From positions 25,623 through 89,622 of the forward strand of contig JANRIC010000178.1 of NCBI GenBank assembly GCA_033765345.1: 64,000 bases of DNA, in the 5' to 3' direction. The notes beneath the pieces are model-generated. The model saw nothing but the letters and a program-made list of their open reading frames with translations. It did not search any database and was not told the DNA's origin. This DNA comes from JANRIC01 sp033765345. GTDB taxonomy: Bacteria > Bacteroidota > Bacteroidia > Cytophagales > Microscillaceae. A program made the translations under genes and the position numbers. Positions 44,264 to 52,628 of this stretch are shown here, piece by piece. Position 1 is the first letter of the stretch, and each line of letters starts with the position of its first letter.

Positions 44264-45352
44264 ATGTTTGAAGACTTACCCAATAAACCATACTATGTTT
44301 TTTTACTAGCAATCCTGGGAGGTGTAGGGTTGAGCTTGGGTACATGGTGGAGCCCCCTGATTTTGTTTGTTGCTTTTTTACCTCTTTTGGAAATTGACAT
44401 TCATTTAAAACACAAAAACGCGTCGGGAACTTATCTTTATTTTTTCATCTATATATTCATTGCCCTATTGATTTGGAATGCCGTTTTTGCTACTATAAAC
44501 CTATCTTTGCCCTGGCAGGAGGTGTGGCTACAAATCTTACTGAGTACACTATTTCAAACATGGGTATTTATCTTATTCAGAATTACCCGCGATGCCATCA
44601 ATGAAGCCTACGGTTATTTTTCCTGGGTTTTGTACTGGTTAAGCCTCGAGTATGTGCTGCTTGTGACGGGTTTTCCAGAAGTAGGATTGATCTTGGGCAA
44701 TGCTTTTGCCAAATCGACCTACTTGGTGCAGTGGTATGAAGTGACTGGTGTGTTGGGCGGAAGCATGTGGATTTTGAGCATCAATGTTTTTTTGTATCTG
44801 GCGATTCGCAGCAAGTTTTCGGTCAATCGCAAAGTATTTGGGATTTATGTATGTATGATCCTTGCGATTGCTTATGTGGTCTCTTTGTATTTTAAAAACG
44901 AAGATCTTGCCAGAACTCCTACCAGAGAGATTAGCATTTCAACTTCTGAAATCAGAAATATAAAGACTTGTGCTTCACAAGAATTATTCAGAGGAAGTTT
45001 GTTGGCTAGTCAAGTCAAAGCGTTTATATGCGCCCATAAGCAAAACGCTTCACTGAGTGCTAATTATTTTCTGGATCAAGCAAAACTAAGAGCCATTGAA
45101 AATCGATGTTTTGCACTGGTTTTGATCGAGGACAGCCAACTTGGCTTGATCAATCCAGCGGGCGAATTCCTCAAAAATGTCCCAAAGGCTTCCGAACTGC
45201 AAGTAAGGGCAAAATCCAGAACGACATTTTATGCCAAACAAGGCGATTATCTGGGGCGATTGGCTGTTTTTCTGGCGATCGGTCTTTTTCTGACGGGTCT
45301 GATTCGCCACCAGATAGGACCCAAAGACAAAACCTCTGTGCCTCTGAAATGA
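44264..45352 (+). CDS. Lnt-like membrane protein missing the catalytic nitrilase residues
   Basis: From ATG 44264 the product is 362 residues. The membrane part is that of apolipoprotein N-acyltransferase: six helices with WWSPLILFVAFLPLLEIDIH, WVLYWLSLEYVLLVTGFPEV and MWILSINVFLYLAIR. The C-terminus also matches Lnt: AKLRAIENRCFALVLIEDSQ, GLINPAGEFLKN, TFYAKQGDYLGRLAVFLAIG. The roughly 270-residue nitrilase domain between them is reduced to about 110 residues, and no Glu-Lys-Cys triad is recognisable. It is either a non-catalytic paralogue or a decayed gene by in-frame deletion. A TTG start at 44246 is also in frame. Confidence 0.75.
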   Translation: MFEDLPNKPYYVFLLAILGGVGLSLGTWWSPLILFVAFLPLLEIDIHLKHKNASGTYLYFFIYIFIALLIWNAVFATINLSLPWQEVWLQILLSTLFQTWVFILFRITRDAINEAYGYFSWVLYWLSLEYVLLVTGFPEVGLILGNAFAKSTYLVQWYEVTGVLGGSMWILSINVFLYLAIRSKFSVNRKVFGIYVCMILAIAYVVSLYFKNEDLARTPTREISISTSEIRNIKTCASQELFRGSLLASQVKAFICAHKQNASLSANYFLDQAKLRAIENRCFALVLIEDSQLGLINPAGEFLKNVPKASELQVRAKSRTTFYAKQGDYLGRLAVFLAIGLFLTGLIRHQIGPKDKTSVPLK

Positions 45353-45470
45353 ACTAACCATTGTTAAACGTATTTAAAAAAAAATTTCATCTTAATATTC
45401 TATTTATCGAATAGAGTATATATATTTACATCGCTTTTATAAAAAAATCATACTTAAAATTAAGAACATC

Positions 45471-45920
45471 ATGGATTCAAGTAAAAGAAGTCTGGCAAAA
45501 GCAATCAGTTGGCGAATCACAGGTACGATTGATACCATGATCGTGTCTTTTATCATCACCGGAAACCCCCTCACTGCCCTAAAAATCGGTGCGGTAGAAG
45601 TTCTGACAAAGATTTTTTTGTACTATCTCCACGAAAGATTGTGGGGAATCATTGTCTGGGGAAAAGATCGGTATACTGCCCATGAACTTCCGCATCGGAG
45701 TGCTACCAAGGCCATCACTTGGCGCATCACTGGAACAATAGATACGATTTTTATTTCATTTCTCATCACGGGTCATTTCCCGTCTGCCTTAGGAATCGGC
45801 TTTTTTGAGGTAGTGACCAAAAGTGTTTTGTACTATATCCACGAAAGAATCTGGTTGCGCATCGGGTGGGGAAAGTCAATCGGAATAAATAAATGGGCTA
45901 CTGAAAAAGTTAAAAGTTGA
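45471..45920 (+). CDS. Tandem DUF2061 membrane protein
   Basis: 149 residues containing two copies of DUF2061: KRSLAKAISWRITGTIDTMI, then VSFIITGNPLTALKIGAVEV and FLYYLHERLWGIIVWGK; the second copy starts HRSATKAITWRITGTIDTIF. Each unit has two hydrophobic segments, so four helices in the inner membrane. DUF2061 proteins are found next to sulfate assimilation genes in some Bacteroidota and beta-proteobacteria, but none is adjacent here. Function unknown. AT-rich promoter region upstream. Confidence 0.85.
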   Translation: MDSSKRSLAKAISWRITGTIDTMIVSFIITGNPLTALKIGAVEVLTKIFLYYLHERLWGIIVWGKDRYTAHELPHRSATKAITWRITGTIDTIFISFLITGHFPSALGIGFFEVVTKSVLYYIHERIWLRIGWGKSIGINKWATEKVKS

Positions 45921-46658
45921 TTTTTTTGGGGGGAGAGATGGACTCAATGACTCAGGCATTTTGTACCGCAATACAAGCCTAAATGCCCAATCTGCTGCAA
46001 AAGACGATATAGCTCGATCTTCGATTAAAGAATCCTAACAACTCTGCCCCAGAAAATATTAGCAATCCTTCTGTAGAGTTCTCCGTTCTTTGAGATGTCT
46101 CGAGGGATATAAATATGGAAGAACCCACTTTTTAGTGAGCTATTTGCTCCCTCTATTTTTCTTCCACAATACATCTTATTTCCCTTCCATTTTGGGAATT
46201 TTATTTTCCCAACCCTTACATAAAAGCATGATTATCAAACATTTAGGTTTATGGCATGAGATTGTATATATGACTACAAGCATAGCCGAGGGTTTGCATC
46301 AAAAGCCTCCCCTTAAGCCCTGTGAATTCCAATATCCAACCCTGTCTTGTACAGCCTTGCCCAGGACTGTACCTATGGAAAGAAGGATGAAAAATCCTCT
46401 ATCACGAAAAACCCTCCCGATCAAACAGGAGGGTTTTGTTTCTGTAGGATAGAGATAAATTACTCCACCAGATAGAATTACTGCTTGAATACGGCTTTTT
46501 TTATCCAAAAAACAGAATTATTCAAACATTTTTTTTACTTCAACCGTTTTTCAAAGAAATAAATTAAACCCTGGCTTTTACGTGTAAAGCCAATTTTGAA
46601 CTGTAATAGAAATATTTTTTTCTAAATTCTTATTACCCGTTTTAAAATTGTCAAGATT
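45921..46658. other. Long gene-free stretch with an isolated terminator
   Basis: 738 bp without a convincing gene. A strong rho-independent terminator lies at 46407-46440: AAAAACCCTCC (46407-46417) pairs with GGAGGGTTTT (46428-46437), followed by GTTT. No open frame ends before it; a 120-codon frame running across it (46090-46452) looks spurious. GC-richer sequence from about 46270 to 46400 (GAGGGTTTGCATC, CTTGCCCAGGACTGTACC) precedes the hairpin, so an unidentified small RNA is possible. The 300 bp after 45921 and the last 150 bp show nothing. Confidence 0.55.
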
Positions 46659-46931
46659 ATGAACGTAAAAACAATCAACCCAAAGACTTTTAGTACTCAT
46701 ATCCTAAGTCACGCTCAAATTGAGCAAACGCTCGTGGAGGCAGTAAAGCGTTGTGCTGATGAAACCGGCTGGGCTAACCTAGCCGAAATCGGGACACATC
46801 TCCGAAATGCTGGCATTCAATACGGCAAGCTTTCTAAATTCTTAAATGACTTTTCGCACGTCGTAGAAAAGAAAATCGATACCTCAGTAACGCCTCCGGT
46901 AGTCTTGGCTAAGTTGATCTCTAAAAACTAA
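46659..46931 (+). CDS. Small protein with LOTUS/OST-HTH-like segment
   Basis: 90 residues. The block GWANLAEIGTHLRNAGIQYG, then KLSKFLNDFSHVVEKK and PPVVLAKLI, resembles the winged-helix LOTUS (OST-HTH) domain: a W-A-x-L-x-x-I/L-G-x-x-L core, a basic-hydrophobic second helix and a final wing strand. LOTUS domains bind G-quadruplex RNA and Vasa-type helicases; in bacteria they are C-terminal to NYN ribonucleases. Here it would be a free domain. The resemblance is by eye and the insert between helices is shorter than usual, so moderate confidence only. Confidence 0.6.
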   Translation: MNVKTINPKTFSTHILSHAQIEQTLVEAVKRCADETGWANLAEIGTHLRNAGIQYGKLSKFLNDFSHVVEKKIDTSVTPPVVLAKLISKN

Positions 46932-47032
46932 ACCTAGAAGAAAGAAGCAAAAACCCGGTTTCTATTCTGGATTAAATGCGCTAATTTTGGACATCTTTTT
47001 ATGTACAATTTTTAACGCATACCATAGAACCC

Positions 47033-48193
47033 GTGAAAAATATTCAATCTTTGTATTACTTGTGGCTGGCATTTGCGTACCTTTTGCTACACGCATGCCA
47101 GCCCAATTCCTCTAACGATACCCCTTCTGATGCAAAAAATCAGCATTCCGCTCCCGTAAAATTTAAATATGCTCAGGGGCTATCCGTACAGTATTTTGAG
47201 CAATATAAATTGGTGCATCTTTTCAGAACTACACGAGAAGCACAAGACACACTCTCTTTTGTATTGTTAAAGCGCGGTGCCCAAGCTCCCAAAAACTACT
47301 CCGCAGATCAAATTATAGAAATCCCTATCCGAGGTTTGATTCCTCTTTCTACTACTTTTTTAGAGCCCTTAGATCGTCTCGGACTTAGCGACCATATCCT
47401 GGGTGTGGAAAATAAAGCCTATATTACCCACGAAAAAATTCTTCAAAAAGTAAACGCTGGTCAAATTCCTGAAATCAGCACTGGTGAACAACTAGATCAG
47501 GAGAAAATTCTGAGTTTGAATCCCGACCTGATGATGACCAGTGGGTTTTCCTCAGCAAAATCCACGGAAACCTTTAAAAAACTAGGACTCAAAACAATTC
47601 CTAACCTTGATTGGCAGGAAAATACGCCCCTGGGTAGAGCTGAATGGCTGAAGTTCATCGCACTGTTATTTGACCGAGAAGCCCAAGCCAATGCAATCTT
47701 CGAGGAAATCGAGAAAAAATACCTTCAAATCGCCCAATTGAGCCAAAAAACAGATAAAAAACCGCTCGTTTTAATTGAAATCCCTTTCAAAGATACCTGG
47801 TATGTACCCGGAGGCAATAGTTATATGGCACATCTGATCAAAGATGCGGGGGCTATGTATTCCTGGAGTCAAGATGAGTCCACTGGAGCCATCCCTCTGA
47901 ATCTCGAGGCAGTCTACCCTACCGGGCTTAAAGCCGATTACTGGATCAATACGGGTAATTGCCAAAAAAAGGAGGATATACTTGCTATTGACTCCCGACT
48001 GGGCGATTTTAATTCTTTTAAAAATGACCGGATTTATAATAATAATCGGCGTGTCAACGCTCAAGGAGGTAATGACTATTGGAACTCCGGCGTGCTGAAT
48101 CCGCATCTGGTTTTGTCGGATTTGGTCAAGATTTTCCACCCCGAATTATTGCCTAACTATGAATTTACCTACTATAAAAAAATAGAAAACTAA
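47033..48193 (+). CDS. ABC transporter substrate-binding lipoprotein (metal-chelate/cobalamin type)
   Basis: 386 residues from GTG 47033. The lipoprotein signal is KNIQSLYYLWLAFAYLLLHA followed by Cys-22/23. The mature protein is a type III periplasmic binding protein: LSLNPDLMMTSGF, FKKLGLKTIPNLDWQENTPL (a long backbone helix preceded by ADWLKFIALLF) and KKPLVLIEIPFKDTWYVPGG. It carries ligand for the following permease, for example Fe-siderophore, haem or corrinoid. In this family the N-terminal part usually begins with an extra beta strand set, as here. First of a five-gene operon, one base before the permease. Confidence 0.88.
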   Translation: MKNIQSLYYLWLAFAYLLLHACQPNSSNDTPSDAKNQHSAPVKFKYAQGLSVQYFEQYKLVHLFRTTREAQDTLSFVLLKRGAQAPKNYSADQIIEIPIRGLIPLSTTFLEPLDRLGLSDHILGVENKAYITHEKILQKVNAGQIPEISTGEQLDQEKILSLNPDLMMTSGFSSAKSTETFKKLGLKTIPNLDWQENTPLGRAEWLKFIALLFDREAQANAIFEEIEKKYLQIAQLSQKTDKKPLVLIEIPFKDTWYVPGGNSYMAHLIKDAGAMYSWSQDESTGAIPLNLEAVYPTGLKADYWINTGNCQKKEDILAIDSRLGDFNSFKNDRIYNNNRRVNAQGGNDYWNSGVLNPHLVLSDLVKIFHPELLPNYEFTYYKKIEN

Positions 48194-48194
48194 T

Positions 48195-49226
48195 TTGAAG
48201 TCCTTAATCTTTTTATTGTCTTTTTTGATATTGATCCTTTTCTTTATCATCAATATTTTTTTAGGTTCGGTGCATATCCCCATTTTGAATATCATTCAAA
48301 TCTTATGGCAGCCTGAACCTGAAAACCAAACCTGGGTGAATATTCTTTATAAAATAAGAATCCCTAGAGCTTTCACGGCAATTTTGGCGGGGGTAGCACT
48401 TTCACTGAGCGGCTTACAAATGCAGACATTGTTCCGAAATCCCCTGGCAGGTCCCTCCGTCCTGGGTATCAGCTCGGGAGCCAGTATGGGAGTGGCGCTG
48501 GTAGTTTTGGGTTCGGGTTCCTGGCTAGGGCAGGGTAGCTTTGGGCTTTTGTGGGTAGGTGGGGAATGGCTGATCATTTCGGCAGCTTTTGTAGGGGCAG
48601 CCGCAGTGATGGGAATTATCTTATTGGTCTCTTTTCGGGTAAGAGACAATGTGGTTTTACTGATTGTGGGTATGATGGTAGGTGCTTTTGCTTCGGCATT
48701 GGTTGGAATATGGCAATATTTTAGCCACCCTGAGAGTTTACAGAATTACGTGATCTGGACTTTCGGCAGTTTGGCAGGAGTCACGGCTCGTCAGTTAGAA
48801 ATACTTGTACCAGTTGTAATCTTGGGGATAGTGGCTTCTTTTTCACTGATCAAAATTTTAAATGTATTATTGCTGGGCGAAAATTATGCTCGCAGCTCAG
48901 GGTTGAATATCCTCCGAAGCCGCCTCTATATCATCACAATCAGTGCGCTACTTACAGGGAGTGTGACGGCTTTTTGCGGACCGATCAGTTTTGTAGGGAT
49001 TGCCGTTCCACACTTAGCCAGGGGATTATTCAAAACCTCCGATCATAGTGTTTTAATACCAGCTTGTGCTTTGCTAGGAAGTATATTTATGCTTTTTTGT
49101 GATGTTTTGTCCAAATTGCCCTATTCATCCGCCGGATTACCGATCAATATTATGACCTCGCTCATCGGAGCACCTTTGGTCATTTTGATCATTATGCGGA
49201 ACAAAAACCTGAAAACTGCTTTTTGA
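48195..49226 (+). CDS. FecCD-family ABC transporter permease
   Basis: 343 residues from TTG 48195, one base after the stop of the binding protein. Nine to ten hydrophobic segments are present. Signature blocks: IRIPRAFTAILAGVALSLSG, LQMQTLFRNPLAGPSVLGIS, GASMGVALVVLG, LLGENYARSSGLN and FCGPISFVGIAVPHLARGLF. This is the membrane channel for Fe3+-siderophore, haem or vitamin B12 import. Its end overlaps the ATPase start (ATGA). A non-ATG start is supported by tight coupling; no ATG lies near. Confidence 0.92.
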   Translation: MKSLIFLLSFLILILFFIINIFLGSVHIPILNIIQILWQPEPENQTWVNILYKIRIPRAFTAILAGVALSLSGLQMQTLFRNPLAGPSVLGISSGASMGVALVVLGSGSWLGQGSFGLLWVGGEWLIISAAFVGAAAVMGIILLVSFRVRDNVVLLIVGMMVGAFASALVGIWQYFSHPESLQNYVIWTFGSLAGVTARQLEILVPVVILGIVASFSLIKILNVLLLGENYARSSGLNILRSRLYIITISALLTGSVTAFCGPISFVGIAVPHLARGLFKTSDHSVLIPACALLGSIFMLFCDVLSKLPYSSAGLPINIMTSLIGAPLVILIIMRNKNLKTAF

Positions 49227-50251
49227 TGATACAGACCCAAAACCTAGCCATCGGTTATAAAACCAGCAGAAAAACGCAAAAGATCATTGCCGCACATCTG
49301 AATATGAGCATTGCTCCTGGTGAATGTATCGCACTTCTGGGTAAAAATGGCGTGGGCAAAAGTACTTTACTCAAAACCCTTTCTGGCATCATTCCTCCCA
49401 TCGAGGGAAACATACTGATTCATCAAAAAGATTTACAAACGCTGCAAGCCCTGGAGAAAGCACAGGCACTGAGCCTTGTACTCACCGAAAGTATTCAACT
49501 GGGCTATTTTAAGGTCGTTGATCTGGTAAGCCTGGGGCGATACCCCTATACGGGCTGGCTCGGAAAACTCCAACAAGAAGATAAACGATGGGTAGACCGG
49601 GCTTTGGAACTAAGCGGCATGTCCGATTTTCGGGAAAAAAATTTCATTCAACTCAGTGATGGAGAAAAACAAAAAGTATTAATAGCCCGTGCACTGGCTC
49701 AGGATACCCCGCTGATGATCTTGGACGAGCCTAGCAATCACCTGGATTATCCCAGCCGCATGCTAGTTTTTGAACTTTTACAAAAGCTTGCCCGACAGAC
49801 CCAAAAGAGCATCCTGGTGGCTACCCACGATCTGGAGATGGCACTTCATTTCTGCAACAGGGTTTGGTTGATGTTTCAGGAAGATGACCAAACTACCCGA
49901 ATTGAAGCAGGGCTGCCCGAGGAACTTGCACTTAAGGGTTCTTTTGAAAAATTATTCAAACCTTCTGTTTTTACGGGCTTTTTGCCTTTGGGAAATTTAT
50001 CAGCTACACCCACGCCCTATAACGGCACCTATAAAATTACAGGCGATGCCCAAGGCGCTTTATGGACGCATAAAGCCCTGGAAAAGGCCACACCCGATCT
50101 TAATTTTATCCATACAGAAATTAATATTCAGGTAGAGCACCAAGGCATCTCCAATTATCGTTGGATATTAAGTCACCAGGAAATGGAATCAAACCGTCAT
50201 TTTCACTCTTTGGAAGCTTTGATTCAATTCTTAAAAAAATTCAGTGCATGA
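49223..50251 (+). CDS. ABC transporter ATP-binding protein (BtuD/FecE type)
   Basis: 342 residues. Walker A is GKNGVGKST, Q-loop near VLTESIQLGYFKV, signature LSDGEKQKVLIARALAQDTP, Walker B LMILDEPSNHLD and H-loop VATHDLEMAL. It lacks the usual family start and has a C-terminal extension of roughly 100 residues (EDDQTTRIEAGLPEEL to the end) that is longer than in typical BtuD and may regulate. The ATG overlaps the permease stop, and its TGA overlaps the DUF5522 start (ATGA), so translation is coupled along the operon. Confidence 0.92.
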   Translation: MMIQTQNLAIGYKTSRKTQKIIAAHLNMSIAPGECIALLGKNGVGKSTLLKTLSGIIPPIEGNILIHQKDLQTLQALEKAQALSLVLTESIQLGYFKVVDLVSLGRYPYTGWLGKLQQEDKRWVDRALELSGMSDFREKNFIQLSDGEKQKVLIARALAQDTPLMILDEPSNHLDYPSRMLVFELLQKLARQTQKSILVATHDLEMALHFCNRVWLMFQEDDQTTRIEAGLPEELALKGSFEKLFKPSVFTGFLPLGNLSATPTPYNGTYKITGDAQGALWTHKALEKATPDLNFIHTEINIQVEHQGISNYRWILSHQEMESNRHFHSLEALIQFLKKFSA

Positions 50252-50409
50252 AACCCAAAAAGACATTTATAGAAAATATTGATTTTTATATAGAGGATGG
50301 CAAATATGTGTTTACAGCCAAATACCTCCTTGAGCGAGGTTATTGCTGTAAAAACGGCTGCCGACACTGCCCTTACGGTTATAAAAAACCCAAAAAATTA
50401 TTTGAATAA
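50248..50409 (+). CDS. DUF5522 small cysteine-rich protein
   Basis: 53 residues from ATG 50248, overlapping the ATPase stop. The DUF5522 motif is complete: VFTAKYLLERGYCCKNGCRH followed by CPYGYKK, with a C-C-x3-C-x2-C cluster likely to bind zinc or an iron-sulphur centre. Family function is unknown, but it commonly sits in or near transport operons of Bacteroidota. TAATG at 50407-50411 couples it to the next gene. Too short for standard gene cut-offs but well supported. Confidence 0.85.
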   Translation: MKPKKTFIENIDFYIEDGKYVFTAKYLLERGYCCKNGCRHCPYGYKKPKKLFE

Positions 50410-50600
50410 TGCCCCAACACGAAGAAAAAATATGCCCCCGCTGCCAAAAAAATTTCGAGTGCAAGGTGGGGAATATCACTGAATGCCAGTGTTTTGGTAT
50501 TCAAATAAGCGAAGCCTTGCAAGCCTTTCTTCTGAACAAAGGCTACGAAGATTGCCTGTGTGCGGATTGTTTGCGGGAACTAACGATCAGCCTACCATAA
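50409..50600 (+). CDS. Cysteine-rich CWC family protein
   Basis: 63 residues. Cys pairs CPRCQKNFECKVG, ECQCFG and CLCADCLREL match the cysteine-rich CWC family, with Q-C replacing the W-C position in the central C-x-C. Most likely a zinc-binding mini-protein. It starts within the stop of DUF5522 and ends the operon. Function unknown; frequent co-occurrence with DUF5522 suggests a shared role, which is inference. Confidence 0.82.
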   Translation: MPQHEEKICPRCQKNFECKVGNITECQCFGIQISEALQAFLLNKGYEDCLCADCLRELTISLP

Positions 50601-50664
50601 GTATAGCATATACTATCTTTTGTTTCCCTCTTAAAAGAAATTTTAATATAACATGATCAATGTT

Positions 50665-50672
50665 TATATTTG
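50665..50672 (+). promoter_or_regulatory. -7 box upstream of the DUF262 gene
   Basis: TATATTTG matches TAnnTTTG and lies 33 bases before ATG 50706. No clear TTG is found 18-21 bases further upstream, so support is partial. Confidence 0.35.
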
Positions 50673-50705
50673 TAAAGGTTTCATGTAATTAAAACTGTAT
50701 TGTTT

Positions 50706-51896
50706 ATGCAAGATTTAATTGAGTTTAGCAGCGTAGGAGAAGAGACAGAAAATGGTATAACAAAAAAAAACTACGACAAACTTTCAAGTACGTTTGTTGC
50801 AACAACAGATTGGACTATAGAAACAATTGTTGGACAAATAAAGAAGAAAAATATTGACTTAAATCCTAAATTTCAGAGAAGGGATGCTTGGAATAATAAA
50901 ACTAAGAGCAATTTTATTGAATCTATTTTTCTTGGACTTCCAATTCCTCAAATTGTATTGGCTGAAAAAAAGAATAAAAAGGGAAAATTTATAGTAATTG
51001 ATGGTAAGCAGAGGCTATTGACTTTACGACAATTTGAGGCCGAAAAAGATGACCCTGATTTTAAAACTTTTAAATTATCAGGTTTAAAGCAAAAAGAAGA
51101 TTTTAATGGATATAATTATAAAAAATTATCTGATAACCCCAGGTATGTTGAAGATATTGATTTTTTTGATAATCAAACTATTAGAACCGTAATCATAAGA
51201 AATTGGCCTGATGAAGATTTTTTATATCTCATCTTCCTTAGATTAAATACAGGTAGCGTGAAGCTCTCCCCCCAAGAACTCAGACAGGCATTACACCCTG
51301 GTGGATTTATTGATTTTGCAGATGATTTTTCTCAAAACAGCACATGCATAAAAAACACGTTAAAGCTTAATAAGCCGGATAAGCGAATGCGTGATGTAGA
51401 ACTTGTGATACGCTTTTTTGCTTTCAAAAATTTTTTGGATCAATATCATGGAGGGCTAAAAGAATTATTTGATTTAACCTGTGAGACACTCAATAAAAAA
51501 TGGGAGACTAATCCAGATCAAATTGAAAATGAAGCGCATCAATTAGAGCTTGCCCTAAAAACGACCGAAGAAATATTTGGTGAAAATAATGCTTTTAGAA
51601 AATACTCAGCAGATCATTTCGATCCGAGATTTAACAGAGCTATCTTTGATATTATGGTTTTTTATTTTTCAGATGAAAATATTTCTGAAATTGCTTTGAA
51701 AGAAAAAGATAAAATTGTTGAGGCATTCAAAGAATTATCCACACAAGATGCTGAATTTAGAGATTCCCTTGAAAAAGCCACCAGCACCCCTCAAAATATA
51801 CATACAAGACTTAGTAAATGGGGAAATGAATTAGCAACAGTTCTACATATCTACTTACCTATTCCAACATTGCAGCAATCCACAATCACGTATTGA
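50706..51896 (+). CDS. DUF262 (ParB-like/GmrS-like) protein of a two-gene system
   Basis: 396 residues from ATG 50706. The DUF262 core is clear: TIETIVGQIKKKNIDLNPKF, QRRDAWNNKTKSNFIESIFL, GLPIPQIVLAE and the catalytic-type IDGKQRLLTLRQF near 98 (DGxQR). A second part has LNTGSVKLSPQELRQALHPG. DUF262 is related to ParB nucleotide hydrolases and to GmrS of the type IV restriction enzyme GmrSD. The C-terminal part (about 240-396) is helical without the HNH of GmrD. The next gene starts two bases beyond its stop, so the pair is one operon and is likely a defence module. Its AT content is higher than the neighbouring transport operon. Confidence 0.85.
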   Translation: MQDLIEFSSVGEETENGITKKNYDKLSSTFVATTDWTIETIVGQIKKKNIDLNPKFQRRDAWNNKTKSNFIESIFLGLPIPQIVLAEKKNKKGKFIVIDGKQRLLTLRQFEAEKDDPDFKTFKLSGLKQKEDFNGYNYKKLSDNPRYVEDIDFFDNQTIRTVIIRNWPDEDFLYLIFLRLNTGSVKLSPQELRQALHPGGFIDFADDFSQNSTCIKNTLKLNKPDKRMRDVELVIRFFAFKNFLDQYHGGLKELFDLTCETLNKKWETNPDQIENEAHQLELALKTTEEIFGENNAFRKYSADHFDPRFNRAIFDIMVFYFSDENISEIALKEKDKIVEAFKELSTQDAEFRDSLEKATSTPQNIHTRLSKWGNELATVLHIYLPIPTLQQSTITY

Positions 51897-51898
51897 AA

Positions 51899-52513
51899 AT
51901 GTCTTCTGTAAGATTTAAAGACCTGACAAAAAGAGTTTCAAAACTAATTAATCATTTTGTACCCAAATATTCACCGACAGGAGATTATAATGAAAGACAA
52001 TATGATAGAATGCGAGGTTTCAGACTTTTAGTATATGCTGAATTTGAAGCATTTATAGAAGCGATTATCCTTGATAAAGTAAATCAAGCACTTGATGATT
52101 TTAATGAAGGTAAAAGGTTGAACAACACACTACTTGCATTAGTTATTTACACCCCTGTAAAATTACCGGGAGGACCAATATCCTCGATAAAAGAAGCGCA
52201 GAGTAAAGCTAAAAAACTCCAAACCATTATAAATGAAGTTGTTATTACTTATAAAAATTATATCAATAAGAAAAACAATGGTATTGGGGAAGATGATTTA
52301 TTAAAGATACTTTCCCCAATTGGGATAGAAGTAGAAAGTTTGGATGAAGTTCTCCTAAGCGATTTAGCATCTTATACAAGATTAAGAGGAGAAGTAGCCC
52401 ATAAATCTGCTGCCATCGGCAGTACCATCGATCCTAAAACAGAAGTTGATCAAGTAAACAAGATTCTCAACCAACACCTAAAAAAGATTGATGAATTAGT
52501 ACAGAAGCTTTAA
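51899..52513 (+). CDS. HEPN-domain protein paired with DUF262
   Basis: 204 residues from ATG 51899; a TTG at 51893 overlapping the DUF262 stop is also possible. All-helical, with the HEPN signature R-x4-H in LRGEVAHKS near residue 165. The N-terminal helices (MRGFRLLVYAEFEAFIEAII) fit RiboL-PSP/MAE_28990-type HEPN proteins. HEPN domains cut RNA in toxins and defence systems. The partner DUF262 may sense or modify nucleic acid and release HEPN activity; that mechanism is inferred. No terminator with T run follows. AT-rich, as is its partner. Confidence 0.75.
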   Translation: MSSVRFKDLTKRVSKLINHFVPKYSPTGDYNERQYDRMRGFRLLVYAEFEAFIEAIILDKVNQALDDFNEGKRLNNTLLALVIYTPVKLPGGPISSIKEAQSKAKKLQTIINEVVITYKNYINKKNNGIGEDDLLKILSPIGIEVESLDEVLLSDLASYTRLRGEVAHKSAAIGSTIDPKTEVDQVNKILNQHLKKIDELVQKL

Positions 52514-52628
52514 TTAACCCATCTAGTAAATTAGAAAGTTGTATTTATAAAATTATTCTCCCTTCATTTCCCCCCAAAAACGCATTAAATTTGTATTTAC
52601 ATCAAAAACATAGCCCAAACACTGCTTC

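Noticed and set aside
46090..46452. 120-codon frame upstream of the isolated terminator
   Set aside because: The frame runs through the terminator hairpin and has no recognisable domain or plausible start signal.
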